Shown in pieces: positions 1 to 6,713 of a stretch of 27,218 bases of DNA. Origin of the DNA: CAZSDW01 sp964605705 (lineage in GTDB: Bacteria; Fidelibacterota; UBA2242); assembly GCA_964605705.1 (NCBI GenBank), contig CAZSDW010000037.1, positions 1 to 27,218 of the forward strand, written 5' to 3'. The first letter of the stretch is position 1, and every line of letters begins with the position of its first letter. The position numbers and the translations under genes were made by a program. A model generated the notes under the pieces. It was not told where the DNA came from, did no database searches, and saw only the letters and a list, made by a program, of their open reading frames with translations.

Positions 1-216
1 AGAAACGGTCGTTTGGGATGCACCAGTATCTAATATCATGTACCCCTTAACTGGTTCTGGTATCTCTATATTTTCTGATAAATATTTATCATGTACTGAT
101 ATCGGAACACTTATTTCCGCAGAAATTATTGGTCCAAATGCGACCAAAATGTCCTTTGATCCATATTCAAATCTCAGTTTTTTGGGCAATCTTTTACGAC
201 CGGATTTGCTGGTCAA
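1..216 (-). CDS. Retropepsin-like aspartic protease, 5' part only (runs off the window)
   Basis: The minus-strand frame is open from an in-frame stop at 249-247 to the window edge. Near the edge it encodes GYMILDTGASQTTVS, the hydrophobic-hydrophobic-D-T-G-A-S motif of single-domain retroviral-type (clan AA) aspartic proteases. About 50 residues precede it, including a beta-rich stretch (ILVAFGPIISAEISVPISV), as expected ahead of the catalytic Asp. There is no ATG before the motif, so I use TTG at 216-214, 13 bases after the upstream stop at 230; no clear ribosome binding site supports it. Proteases of this type hydrolyse peptide bonds as homodimers. The C-terminal half is missing, so the flap and the rest of the fold cannot be checked. 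The family call rests on the motif and on the small neighbour gene. Confidence 0.6.
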   Translation of the reverse strand, partial: MTSKSGRKRLPKKLRFEYGSKDILVAFGPIISAEISVPISVHDKYLSENIEIPEPVKGYMILDTGASQTTVS

Positions 217-229
217 GTGATTAAATTCT

Positions 230-496
230 TTAAATTTGAATAGCGCCTATTTCAAAAGAGAAAGACATCGGCTTTGGTGTCTGATCTTCAACTTTTTCAA
301 TTAAAAAGTATCCTCCAACACCGAATTTTGAAATGGCGAATTCATAAGCAGTAGATAAATCATCGAAATATTCTACTACTGAACTATCTTTAAATACTAC
401 CCATTCATTCTTATGATTAAGAATCAATTCGGGTAATTTTTCAAGGAACTTTTCCTTTTCTTGGATAAGCATTTCCTTGTGACTTTGGCTTGCCAT
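230..496 (-). CDS. Small DUF5678-like protein
   Basis: An 88-residue soluble protein. It has an N-terminal amphipathic helix (residues about 5-28), then a core containing NEWVVFKDSSVVEYFDD, an aromatic-rich helix (TAYEFAISKFG) and a strand YFLIEKV. This resembles the small DUF5678-type proteins with a W-V-V/A-F-K-D/G strand, a Y-A helix and an F-L/V-I strand. The function of those proteins is not known. The ATG at 496 is preceded by AGGAG about 11 bases upstream. It lies 13 bases upstream of the predicted retropepsin-like gene on the same strand, so the two are probably co-transcribed; from memory such pairs recur in other genomes. The family call is by pattern only. Confidence 0.65.
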   Translation of the reverse strand: MASQSHKEMLIQEKEKFLEKLPELILNHKNEWVVFKDSSVVEYFDDLSTAYEFAISKFGVGGYFLIEKVEDQTPKPMSFSFEIGAIQI

Positions 497-531
497 GACC
501 TACGTGTCTCCTTTTGAAACTAATATAAACA

Positions 532-560
532 AATATAGTGGATTTGTTCCATTAGCACAA
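532..560 (-). promoter_or_regulatory. Candidate promoter for the DUF5678-like/protease pair
   Basis: On the minus strand TTGTGC (560-555) and TATATT (537-532) are 17 bases apart, 36 bases upstream of the ATG at 496. The -10 continues as TATATTTG, which also fits the TAnnTTTG box used by Bacteroidota. The -35 matches only 3 of 6 consensus bases. This is a pattern match only. Confidence 0.35.
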
Positions 561-609
561 TAATATAAGCAAAAAAATTAAGAAATTAATATCTAAAAAC
601 CTTAATGAG

Positions 610-631
610 CCTCCACGACGCAAGCTTCGAG
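610..631. repeat. GCAAGC hairpin repeat, copy A
   Basis: The sequence CCTCCACGACGCAAGC followed by TTCGAG is a degenerate copy of the unit at 649-671, with the same preceding TGA(G/A) and the same GACGCAAGC core. The arms pair imperfectly (CGA with TCG). It lies 39 bases from copy B, counted start to start. Confidence 0.55.
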
Positions 632-648
632 AAATTCTATCGAATGAA

Positions 649-671
649 CCTCCCCGACGCAAGCATCGGGG
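649..671. repeat. GCAAGC hairpin repeat, copy B (best paired)
   Basis: The core is CCCCGA - CGCAAGCA - TCGGGG, a 6-bp GC-rich stem closed by an 8-base loop. On the minus strand it reads CCCCGATGCTTGCGTCGGGG. It has the form of a REP-like extragenic palindrome, and the related copies at 610-631 and 739-757 support a dispersed repeat family. Confidence 0.65.
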
Positions 672-738
672 TATCTTAGCGGTAATATTTCTAAATGAGA
701 CACCAAGGTTTCTCAAACTCTTCCTTTTGTAAGGTAAT

Positions 739-757
739 CCCAAGGCAAGCCTAGGGG
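739..757. repeat. GCAAGC hairpin repeat, copy C (variant)
   Basis: CCCAAGGCAAGCCTAGGG pairs as CCC, then AGGC with GCCT, then GGG, with single A bulges on each side and a tiny AA loop. It shares the GCAAGC core with copies A and B, but the arms differ, so kinship is less certain. Confidence 0.45.
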
Positions 758-778
758 AATTCTTTGATTAAAAATCAG

Positions 779-797
779 AAAAAGCATCGTACATGCT
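779..797 (-). terminator. Weak terminator-like hairpin after the OmpA-TPR lipoprotein gene
   Basis: On the minus strand AGCAT - GTACG - ATGCT is followed directly by TTTTTC, about 60 bases beyond the stop at 860. The stem is only five base pairs and AT-rich, so it is a marginal intrinsic terminator. Its position at the end of a five-gene run is what supports it. Confidence 0.35.
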
Positions 798-859
798 ATT
801 GACAAAATATTTAGCAACTATAAATAACCATAAATAAAAATCTGCTGAAGTTACGAATA

Positions 860-2191
860 TTAATTGCTTCTTATCTTGGAAAGCACCTTTTCGGAGCGCT
901 GAATCTCTTCCTGGGCATCAGGGTAGTGTTCGATAACTTTCCGAAACTCCGTCGTTGCCTGCTCCAATTGATTCATCCTGAAGTAACAATATCCAAGACG
1001 CATCTGAGCAGCGGCTTCCTTATTACCATCACCTGTCCCAAAAACCTTCAAATAAGCTTGTAATGCTTCAGGATACTTGTTTTGATAATAAAGTGCTTCG
1101 GCAATCCAGAACTGGGCATTGTCAGCGAGAGAGTGTTTTGTATCTATGGCAATAATTTCATTGAATATTTCAGTCGCTTCAAAATAGCGTTTCTGGTTGA
1201 ACAGCGCCATTGCTTTGTCATACAATTTCTGCTGCATGGAATTTGCCATTGTTGATGATGTGGTTCTTTTGACGGATGCCTGAGAAGATGTAGAAGAGAT
1301 TGGCTGGCTTCCCGGTTCCAGGTAAACTGCAAAAGGATTGTTCCGCATGTCACCATAGAAGAGTTCAAAAGATACCCGCCGATTCAAGGTTCGGCGTGCT
1401 TTATTGGAACTTTCGACCAGAAGTTCCTGGGAGCCTTTCGGATTAATTTCGATTCGTTGAGCGATATCATCCCGCATCTCAGCCGGAAAAAGATCTATAA
1501 GAATTTTACCAAAGGTGATGGCTCTCTTTTCCGAAAGCTGATAATTGAATTGCTCTGAGCCTTCGTAATCCGTGTAACCTAAAATCCTGACTTTAATTTC
1601 CGGATCACTGCGCAATGCTTTGACAATTTTACCCAAAGTGACATAATAATTGGAATTAAAGGTCGAACTGGGCATTGCCCATTCTTTATTTTCAAAATAA
1701 ATATCATCGAATGACAGGTTCTGTAATTTCAAGCCTTCCTCGGTCGAAGTCTCCTCTGAAGTCTCAGGTAATGCAATATCTTTTACAACAACCGTTGCCA
1801 TCGAATCAACGGTTTCCGCTGTTTCAGCGGACACCGTATCAATGACAGCTGCTGCCAGCGTATCCGCCATTTGAATGGTCGCCAAGGTATCCGCCGTTTC
1901 AAGTGAATCTTCTTCGACAGGCTTTACCATAGGTTTCGGAGGAACGGTTTTAGGACCTTCTGCTTTGACAGCAATTACAGAGGGAGCTACGGCAGATGAC
2001 GATATTATATTTTGAGGTGGTACTTTGGGGCTGAGAGATTCGGGCGATAATTTTGGACGCTCACCTTCTTGCTGAACGAGCGATCGGGCAATTTGGTCTT
2101 CAGTCACCGAGCTATCCGAAACGGCTTCTTTGTTGGCTCCACAACTGAGAAAAAACCCACTTAGAACAAACAGTAAGATTATTCGTTTCAT
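860..2191 (-). CDS. Fused OmpA (Pal-like) and TPR (CpoB/YbgF-like) outer-membrane lipoprotein
   Basis: A 443-residue protein. A lipoprotein signal ends in FFLSC (Cys17), followed by a long low-complexity Ser/Thr/Pro/Glu linker (to about 150). Next is an OmpA-like peptidoglycan-binding domain (about 155-278) with ILGYTDYEG, the helix YQLSEKRAITFGKIL and RRVSFELF. The end is a TPR block (about 320-440) with YDKAMALFNQKRYFEATEIF and the CpoB/YbgF-type repeats AQFWIAEALYYQNKYPEAL and RLGYCYFRMNQLEQATTEF. OmpA domains bind peptidoglycan from the outer membrane; CpoB-type TPRs coordinate envelope constriction with the Tol system. The order OmpA then TPR matches the order pal-ybgF in Tol operons, so a gene fusion is plausible. 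The start has a strong GGAGG seven bases upstream. It is last in a minus-strand run; no tolQRAB gene is in view. Confidence 0.85.
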   Translation of the reverse strand: MKRIILLFVLSGFFLSCGANKEAVSDSSVTEDQIARSLVQQEGERPKLSPESLSPKVPPQNIISSSAVAPSVIAVKAEGPKTVPPKPMVKPVEEDSLETADTLATIQMADTLAAAVIDTVSAETAETVDSMATVVVKDIALPETSEETSTEEGLKLQNLSFDDIYFENKEWAMPSSTFNSNYYVTLGKIVKALRSDPEIKVRILGYTDYEGSEQFNYQLSEKRAITFGKILIDLFPAEMRDDIAQRIEINPKGSQELLVESSNKARRTLNRRVSFELFYGDMRNNPFAVYLEPGSQPISSTSSQASVKRTTSSTMANSMQQKLYDKAMALFNQKRYFEATEIFNEIIAIDTKHSLADNAQFWIAEALYYQNKYPEALQAYLKVFGTGDGNKEAAAQMRLGYCYFRMNQLEQATTEFRKVIEHYPDAQEEIQRSEKVLSKIRSN

Positions 2192-2258
2192 CCCTCATCC
2201 TCCAAAGATGAAAGCATCCGATTCTGAATCATCGATACTGGATGCTATTTATGATATA

Positions 2259-2765
2259 TTACTTTTTAGCCTTTTCTGCCGGTGGGGTTTCCAGTGTCTT
2301 TACACGATCCTCAAGATTAGTCTGTTCACGATTCAGGCGGCTGACAGCGGTCTGAATATCGGTAAGAGTACGGTTCGTCTGACGTTGGAATTGAGATAAC
2401 CGGCTAGCAGTTTCTTCCTGATCTCGTCTCAGGTTTGCCAATTCAGTTTCTGTATTTACCCGTAATTCTCTGATCAACAGTCCCAGTGAATCAACTTTTA
2501 CGTCAAATTGCCGGGCTGTTTCATCAAGCTTTTCATCTAAAGCAGCCAGATCACGCTGAAACTGCTGGATATGTTTTCCACGCCCAATAAATTGAAGCTC
2601 CAAGTCACGGACGTCGTGATCAAATCTATCGATATTGACGACGTGTAATGAATCTGCCGTATTCAGCTGATCCATGCGTACATTCACTTTGTTGACTTCA
2701 AAGGCAAAATAGATTGCGACAACAACCAGTAATACTAAAACTATTGTCTTAATCAATTCTTTCAT
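2259..2765 (-). CDS. Membrane-anchored coiled-coil protein, function unknown
   Basis: A 168-residue protein with one N-terminal membrane helix (about 6-24, IVLVLLVVVAIYFAFEV), followed almost to the end by heptad-rich helix (about 28-160, for example LAALDEKLDETARQFDVKVD and TLTDIQTAVSRLNREQTNL) and a short tail APPAEKAKK-like. The topology predicts a periplasmic or extracytoplasmic coiled coil tethered to the inner membrane. The ATG has GGGAG at good spacing. It lies 67 bases upstream of the OmpA-TPR lipoprotein gene, so the two may share an envelope role; this is inference from position. I do not recognise a family. Confidence 0.75.
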   Translation of the reverse strand: MKELIKTIVLVLLVVVAIYFAFEVNKVNVRMDQLNTADSLHVVNIDRFDHDVRDLELQFIGRGKHIQQFQRDLAALDEKLDETARQFDVKVDSLGLLIRELRVNTETELANLRRDQEETASRLSQFQRQTNRTLTDIQTAVSRLNREQTNLEDRVKTLETPPAEKAKK

Positions 2766-2806
2766 TCACAACTCCCATATTTAGTATTCGTATATCTCAA
2801 ATAAAA

Positions 2807-3154
2807 TTATTGTAAGCTTTGCTGCCAATCCGAAGATGCAGCCGGTTTTTCTGGTGTCACTGACACCGGTTTTCCCGATGGCGCTGCGATGGGTGTTTCC
2901 GGTGCCGGTTTGGGCACAACTGAAATCCCTGCCCGATAGGATTGAACGTTATCACTGCTTTTAATATTACCGATCAACGATTGCAAATCCTTATGAAACT
3001 GGGCGATAGTTTTTTCCAGCCGATGAAAAAGTTCATTCATCAATTCTTTTCCATAAAGGTTATTTATTCCTATCAATAAATCATCAAATTTTGACATTAA
3101 ATACGCATTGCAACTTTCCGGATTGCCAAAATCTATTTTTGATTGATCAGCCAT
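2807..3154 (-). CDS. Small hypothetical protein with Pro-rich tail
   Basis: A 115-residue, probably cytoplasmic protein with no signal peptide or membrane helix. The first 70 residues look helical (AYLMSKFDDLLIGINNLYG, then ELMNELFHRLEKTIAQFHKD). The last 40 are a low-complexity Pro/Ala/Ser segment (PKPAPETPIAAPSGKPVSV). It is co-directional with its neighbours, 41 bases ahead of the coiled-coil gene, with AAGGCG just upstream of the ATG. I do not recognise the family and assign no function. Confidence 0.65.
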   Translation of the reverse strand: MADQSKIDFGNPESCNAYLMSKFDDLLIGINNLYGKELMNELFHRLEKTIAQFHKDLQSLIGNIKSSDNVQSYRAGISVVPKPAPETPIAAPSGKPVSVTPEKPAASSDWQQSLQ

Positions 3155-3232
3155 CGCCTTTTACCCTTATAAAAATATCAACATTGAATTTACAAAACTC
3201 ATTTTAATTTTCAATGTTTTTTGTCGAGGATT

Positions 3233-3418
3233 CTACCACTTGTCACTTTTAAAAGTTTCCCACTTGTCAATATCTTTGATAATCAGTCGGCTAATTCCCC
3301 TGATCGTTGAATTCAGCTTGATTTCTACGCTGGGTTGACTGGAACTCAACTTCTGCAGAACCTCTTTAAACTCAAGCAGCTCGCCTCGGTCAACTTCGAT
3401 ACTCAGACGGGTCAACAT
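3233..3418 (-). CDS. Small hypothetical protein downstream of amrS
   Basis: A 61-residue protein starting MLTRLSIEVDRGELLEF. I chose the ATG at 3418 because AGGAG sits five bases upstream; a TTG 27 bases further upstream would add nine residues but would place that binding site inside the gene. The pattern is beta-alpha-beta (LTRLSIEVD; ELLEFKEVLQKLSS; VEIKLNSTIRGISRLIIKDIDKW), suggesting a compact mixed fold. It lies 51 bases after the amrS stop. The family is not recognised; coding is supported by operon context and the ribosome binding site. Confidence 0.6.
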   Translation of the reverse strand: MLTRLSIEVDRGELLEFKEVLQKLSSSQPSVEIKLNSTIRGISRLIIKDIDKWETFKSDKW

Positions 3419-3469
3419 ATGAACTCCTGTTCCTCTTTTTTTCAACAGTGTAATATCTCAAAATCGAGA

Positions 3470-4486
3470 TCATTGTACAATAGCTATTTTCGCCCCACAG
3501 ATACATTTATTATCTTTAAGATTATTTAAGGTCACTGTAAAACCGCTTCTCTCAATCAGTAAACGACCACAGGAATAACAATAGGTATTGCCTTCCTCAT
3601 AACTCATGACATTTCCCTCATATACAAAGTGTAATCCATTCTGCTTCGCGATACTCCGGGCTTTATCAAGAATGGATTTGGGGGTTCTTTGCAGATTTGT
3701 CAATTTATAATTCGGATGAAATGCCGAAAAGTGTACGGGAGTATCCGGTCCGAGATTTTCCACAATCCATTGAGTCAGTCGGATTACCTCGTCATCCGAA
3801 TCGTTCAATCCGGGAATCAGCAGGGTTGTGATTTCGATAAAAGTATTCATTGCTTTGATGAGAATCAGCGCATCCAGAACCGCCTGAAGATTGCCCTTGC
3901 AGTAATGCTGATAAAAATTCTGAGAAAATGATTTCAGATCAATATTGGCTGCATCAATATACGGATAAATGTCGGCAATCGCTTCTTTTGAAATGTAACC
4001 GTTAGTAACCATCACTGTTTTTAAGCCGGCTTCGCGAGCAAGTTTGGCAATATCCAGTACATATTCACCAAATATCGTGGGTTCATTGTAAGTAAATGCA
4101 ATTCCGATACAGTTTGTCTTCAGAGCACTTTCGACGATATCCTGGGGACTGTATTCATGTTGACCGATATTTTCAGGTTTTGCTCTGGCAATATCCCAGT
4201 TCTGGCAAAATTTACAGAATAAATTACAACCGATTGTCCCCACAGAAAATATCTGCGAACCCGGGTAAAAATGGTACATCGGTTTCTTTTCAATGGGATC
4301 CACATGAACCGCTACCGGGTGAGCATAAACCATTGTGTACAGTCCATTATCAATATTTTTCCGGACATTACATTGACCGTATTTCTGCCGGGTGATTTGA
4401 CAACGACGAGGACATAGAAAACATTCTATCCCATCATCCGTCAAGCGCCACCATAAAGCCTCTTTTAAACTATCCTTCGATTTCAT
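3470..4486 (-). CDS. amrS: AmmeMemoRadiSam-system radical SAM enzyme
   Basis: A 338-residue protein matching AmrS along its length. The N-terminal Cys cluster is ECFLCPRRCQ...GQCNVR (Cys22, 25, 29, 39). The radical SAM motif CNLFCKFC (Cys87, 91, 94) binds the 4Fe-4S cluster that cleaves S-adenosylmethionine. Further family signatures are AFTYNEPTIFGEY, IDAANIDLKSF and HFSAFHPNYKL. A C-terminal CYSCGRL...CICG pair suggests a small metal knuckle. The family is named for its association with AMMECR1 and Memo proteins, which are not in this window; its substrate is unsettled. The gene leads the minus-strand run ending at 860. There is no visible Shine-Dalgarno before the ATG, and a candidate promoter sits almost on top of it, so the message may be nearly leaderless. 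Confidence 0.92.
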   Translation of the reverse strand: MKSKDSLKEALWWRLTDDGIECFLCPRRCQITRQKYGQCNVRKNIDNGLYTMVYAHPVAVHVDPIEKKPMYHFYPGSQIFSVGTIGCNLFCKFCQNWDIARAKPENIGQHEYSPQDIVESALKTNCIGIAFTYNEPTIFGEYVLDIAKLAREAGLKTVMVTNGYISKEAIADIYPYIDAANIDLKSFSQNFYQHYCKGNLQAVLDALILIKAMNTFIEITTLLIPGLNDSDDEVIRLTQWIVENLGPDTPVHFSAFHPNYKLTNLQRTPKSILDKARSIAKQNGLHFVYEGNVMSYEEGNTYCYSCGRLLIERSGFTVTLNNLKDNKCICGAKIAIVQ

Positions 4487-4494
4487 TGTGAAAT

Positions 4495-4523
4495 AAACTA
4501 ATCAATCAGGAATGTGATGTCAA
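4495..4523 (-). promoter_or_regulatory. Candidate promoter immediately upstream of amrS
   Basis: On the minus strand a perfect TTGACA (4523-4518) is followed 17 bases later by TAGTTT (4500-4495). The -10 matches only 3 of 6 bases. Transcription would begin a few bases before the ATG at 4486, giving a leaderless or near-leaderless message, in line with the missing ribosome binding site. Confidence 0.4.
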
Positions 4524-4623
4524 TACAGGAAAGATAAAAAGGAACAATTTTAAATATTTCAAGTATTATCAACATTCACTAAATTTGATCAGTAAGAATC
4601 ATCAAAATTATATTGGAGCAATT

Positions 4624-4884
4624 ATGGCAAAAGTAAAAAAGGACAATTTAAAACACAGCGCTTTTATTGATCACCTGACCTTGAAATCCACAAATTATAT
4701 TATTTTCGGAATTGGCATTCTGGCAATTATCATCGGCTACCTCGTCATGGCAAGCGGTGACACGAATTCCTTCAGATCCCTAAGCCTGGCGCCAATCATT
4801 TTACTCATTGGATACCTTATCATCATACCCGTCGCGATTTTATACCGTAAAAAGGAAAACAGCGAGTCCAGCCCCGAAAAATAA
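4624..4884 (+). CDS. DUF3098-like small membrane protein
   Basis: An 86-residue protein with a basic N terminus (MAKVKKDNLKHS) and two membrane helices (about 25-44, YIIFGIGILAIIIGYLVM; about 59-78, LAPIILLIGYLIIIPVAILY) around a short Ser/Asn-rich loop. The G-I-G-I-L-x-I-I-x-G-Y-x-x-M segment, the S-L-A-P turn and the second helix match my memory of the DUF3098 pattern, common in the Bacteroidota and relatives; function unknown. I chose the ATG at 4624 because GGAG lies five bases upstream; an in-frame ATG at 4585 has no such site. It is a single gene facing away from amrS and ends in a clear terminator. Confidence 0.75.
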   Translation: MAKVKKDNLKHSAFIDHLTLKSTNYIIFGIGILAIIIGYLVMASGDTNSFRSLSLAPIILLIGYLIIIPVAILYRKKENSESSPEK

Positions 4885-4906
4885 TCTGACCATACAATAA
4901 AACTTG

Positions 4907-4942
4907 ACACGCTCTTACTTCACAAGCAAGCGCGTGTTTTTT
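4907..4942 (+). terminator. Intrinsic terminator, probably bidirectional
   Basis: ACACGC (4907-4912) pairs with GCGTGT (4932-4937). The stem continues inward as CTT and CTT pairing with AAG and AAG across two single mismatches, closed by the triloop CAC. TTTTTT follows on the plus strand. It sits between the convergent DUF3098-like and FmdB-like genes; the minus-strand exit reads AAGTTTTATT, so it may also stop the long operon arriving from the right. Confidence 0.85.
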
Positions 4943-4960
4943 ATTTCAGGATTAATACGT

Positions 4961-5239
4961 CTATGTTTTGTCTTTTTTGACTGACTCGGATTTGGATTTC
5001 GGATCAGTCGATTCTGCCTTTGGTTTTGAAGGTGCCGTTGGGGGACTGTTATTTTTCTTCGTGTAATCCGTAATATAGAACCCGGAGCCTTTAAATATTA
5101 AGCCGGTTCCGCCACTGATTTTCCGGACGATCGTTTTTTGATTGCATTTAGGGCAAATCCTGATCGGCTCCGCACTTATGCTCTGGAACGATTCGAATTC
5201 ATATTCACAATTTTCACAAATATATTCATAGGTTGGCAT
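4961..5239 (-). CDS. FmdB-family zinc-ribbon protein
   Basis: A 92-residue protein. It starts MPTYEYICENCEYEFE, with Cys8/Cys11 and Cys29/Cys32 (ICPKCNQ) forming a zinc ribbon, followed by VRKISGGTGLIFKGSGFYITDY, the near-invariant FmdB/CxxC_CXXC_SSSS signature. The Lys/Ser/Pro-rich tail from residue 64 (KKNNSPPTAPSKPKAE) is low complexity. The family is widespread and named after a putative regulator, but its role is unclear. It is the last gene of the minus-strand run, 14 bases after pta, and ends just before the shared terminator. Confidence 0.9.
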   Translation of the reverse strand: MPTYEYICENCEYEFESFQSISAEPIRICPKCNQKTIVRKISGGTGLIFKGSGFYITDYTKKNNSPPTAPSKPKAESTDPKSKSESVKKDKT

Positions 5240-5253
5240 TGAAAAACCTCGGA

Positions 5254-6231
5254 TTACGCCATATTACACAGAATTGCTGATACGTTAATAATATCATCGA
5301 CACTACAACCACGCGAAAGATCGTTCATGGGTTTTTTTAGCCCCTGGATAATTGGACCAACGGCTTCATAACCACCGATCCGCTGTGCCAATTTATAACC
5401 GATATTACCAGCCCCAAGATCAGGAAAAATCAGGACGTTCGCTGTCCCGGCAATCGGACTTCCGGGTGCTTTTTTATTCGCCACTTTGGTAACAATCGCA
5501 GCATCGAGCTGAAGTTCACCATCGATCAAAATATCCGGGCGCTTTTCTTTCACAATCTCGGTTGCCCGGACAACTTTATCAACCAGTTTATGCCTGGCAC
5601 TCCCCTTTGTCGAGAAGGATAGCATTGCCACACGGGGTTCTGCATTGATTACCCGACGATGGGTGTCAGCCGTAGCAATGGCAATGTCAGCCAACTGCTC
5701 CGCGGTCGGATCGGGCATTACTGCGCAATCGGCGAAACTCCAGATATTTTCACCATCGGGAGAAATCATAAAAATATCACTGGATACTGTGGGAGTATCC
5801 GGGTGGGTTCCGATAATATGCAGGGCTGCTCGTAAGACGTCCCCTGTCGTGGTATCGGCACCGGAGACACACCCGTCGGCGAGCTTCTTTTCGACCATCA
5901 TTGCCGCAAAAAAGGTCGGATTGACCATCAGCTTTTTTGCCTGATCCGGAGTGACTCCCTTATGTTTGCGCTTTTCAAAATAGGTTTTGGCAAAATAAGG
6001 CAAGTGCTTGGATGTTTCAGGATTGATCACCTCGACTCCATTCAGTGAAACACCCAACCTGGCAGCGTGATTTAAAATTTCATCTTCCGGACCAATCAGA
6101 GACACTGCGGCAATTTTCTCAGCAGTCAAAATTTCTGCAGCTCGGATGATGCGCTCATCGTGAGCTTCCGGTAACACGATCCGTTTTCCCTTGGTTTTAG
6201 CCTGCGTACGAATATTTTCTAAAAGATTCAT
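5254..6231 (-). CDS. pta: Phosphate acetyltransferase
   Basis: A 325-residue protein, the usual length of the short Pta form lacking the regulatory N-terminal domains. It shows the PTA/PTB family signatures IVLPEAHDERIIRAAEIL, LADGCVSGADTTTGDVLRAALHIIGT, SFADCAVMPDPTAEQLADIAI, MLSFSTKGSA, DGELQLDAAIV and NVLIFPDLGAGNIGYKLAQR. It interconverts acetyl-CoA plus phosphate with acetyl phosphate plus CoA. No acetate kinase gene is in view. Its ATG overlaps the coaD stop by four bases (ATGA), so the two are translationally coupled. Pairing with coaD puts CoA synthesis and acetyl-CoA use in one transcript. Confidence 0.95.
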   Translation of the reverse strand: MNLLENIRTQAKTKGKRIVLPEAHDERIIRAAEILTAEKIAAVSLIGPEDEILNHAARLGVSLNGVEVINPETSKHLPYFAKTYFEKRKHKGVTPDQAKKLMVNPTFFAAMMVEKKLADGCVSGADTTTGDVLRAALHIIGTHPDTPTVSSDIFMISPDGENIWSFADCAVMPDPTAEQLADIAIATADTHRRVINAEPRVAMLSFSTKGSARHKLVDKVVRATEIVKEKRPDILIDGELQLDAAIVTKVANKKAPGSPIAGTANVLIFPDLGAGNIGYKLAQRIGGYEAVGPIIQGLKKPMNDLSRGCSVDDIINVSAILCNMA

Positions 6232-6713
6232 TGATTACTCCTGAGTTTCCTGATAAGTTTGTTCTTCACAATTTCCGGCACAAAAGCACTGACATCACCA
6301 CCAAACCTGACAATTTCCCGAACCGTGCTGGAATTCAGATAAGTATATTCCTCACGGGGCATAAAAAATACCGAATCGATATTACCATTCATATGGCGAT
6401 TCATCAACGCCATCTGGAATTCATATTCAAAATCCGAAATAGCCCTGAGTCCTCTGATAATCAATGAGGCACCCACTTTCTGGGCATAATCTACCGCTAA
6501 TCCTTCAAAGTGGTCGATCATAACATTTGGATATTTGTGTGTGCATGCCTGGATCATTTCAATCCGTTCCGCCGTTGAAAAAAGCGGATTTTTATGGAGA
6601 TTCTGAGCAACCGCAATATAGACTTTGTCGAATACAGAGGCTGCCCGTTCAAGGATATCGAGATGTCCGTTTGTAATAGGATCAAAAGTACCGGGATAGA
6701 TAGCTAATTTCAT
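6228..6713 (-). CDS. coaD: Phosphopantetheine adenylyltransferase
   Basis: A 161-residue protein, typical for bacterial CoaD. The nucleotidyltransferase motif is YPGTFDPITNGHLDI (TxGH with Thr14, Gly16, His17). Substrate-binding segments are RGLRAISDFEYEFQMALMNR and EEYTYLNSSTVREIVRFGGD, the latter carrying the SSTxVRE-type signature. It transfers AMP from ATP to 4'-phosphopantetheine to give dephospho-CoA, the penultimate step of CoA synthesis, in the cytoplasm. Its ATG directly follows the rsmD stop, and its stop overlaps the pta start by four bases. Adjacency rsmD-coaD is a common bacterial arrangement. Confidence 0.96.
   Translation of the reverse strand: MKLAIYPGTFDPITNGHLDILERAASVFDKVYIAVAQNLHKNPLFSTAERIEMIQACTHKYPNVMIDHFEGLAVDYAQKVGASLIIRGLRAISDFEYEFQMALMNRHMNGNIDSVFFMPREEYTYLNSSTVREIVRFGGDVSAFVPEIVKNKLIRKLRSNQ

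Larger units (their letters stand above)
497..859. other. Gene-free stretch with short hairpin repeats
   Basis: These 363 bases separate the DUF5678-like gene from the end of the OmpA-TPR lipoprotein gene. The stretch holds a candidate promoter, three GCAAGC-centred inverted repeats and a weak terminator-like hairpin, each listed separately. An open frame of 63 codons exists on the minus strand, but it reads straight through the repeats, has no ribosome binding site and looks like chance. Confidence 0.6.

Noticed and set aside
552..743. Open frame of 63 codons on the minus strand
   Set aside because: It reads through two copies of the hairpin repeat, which create an apparent LRRGGS duplication; no ribosome binding site and no recognisable family.
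4585..4623. Upstream start of the DUF3098-like gene at 4585
   Set aside because: The downstream ATG at 4624 has GGAG at ideal spacing and begins the conserved basic N terminus; the extension has neither.
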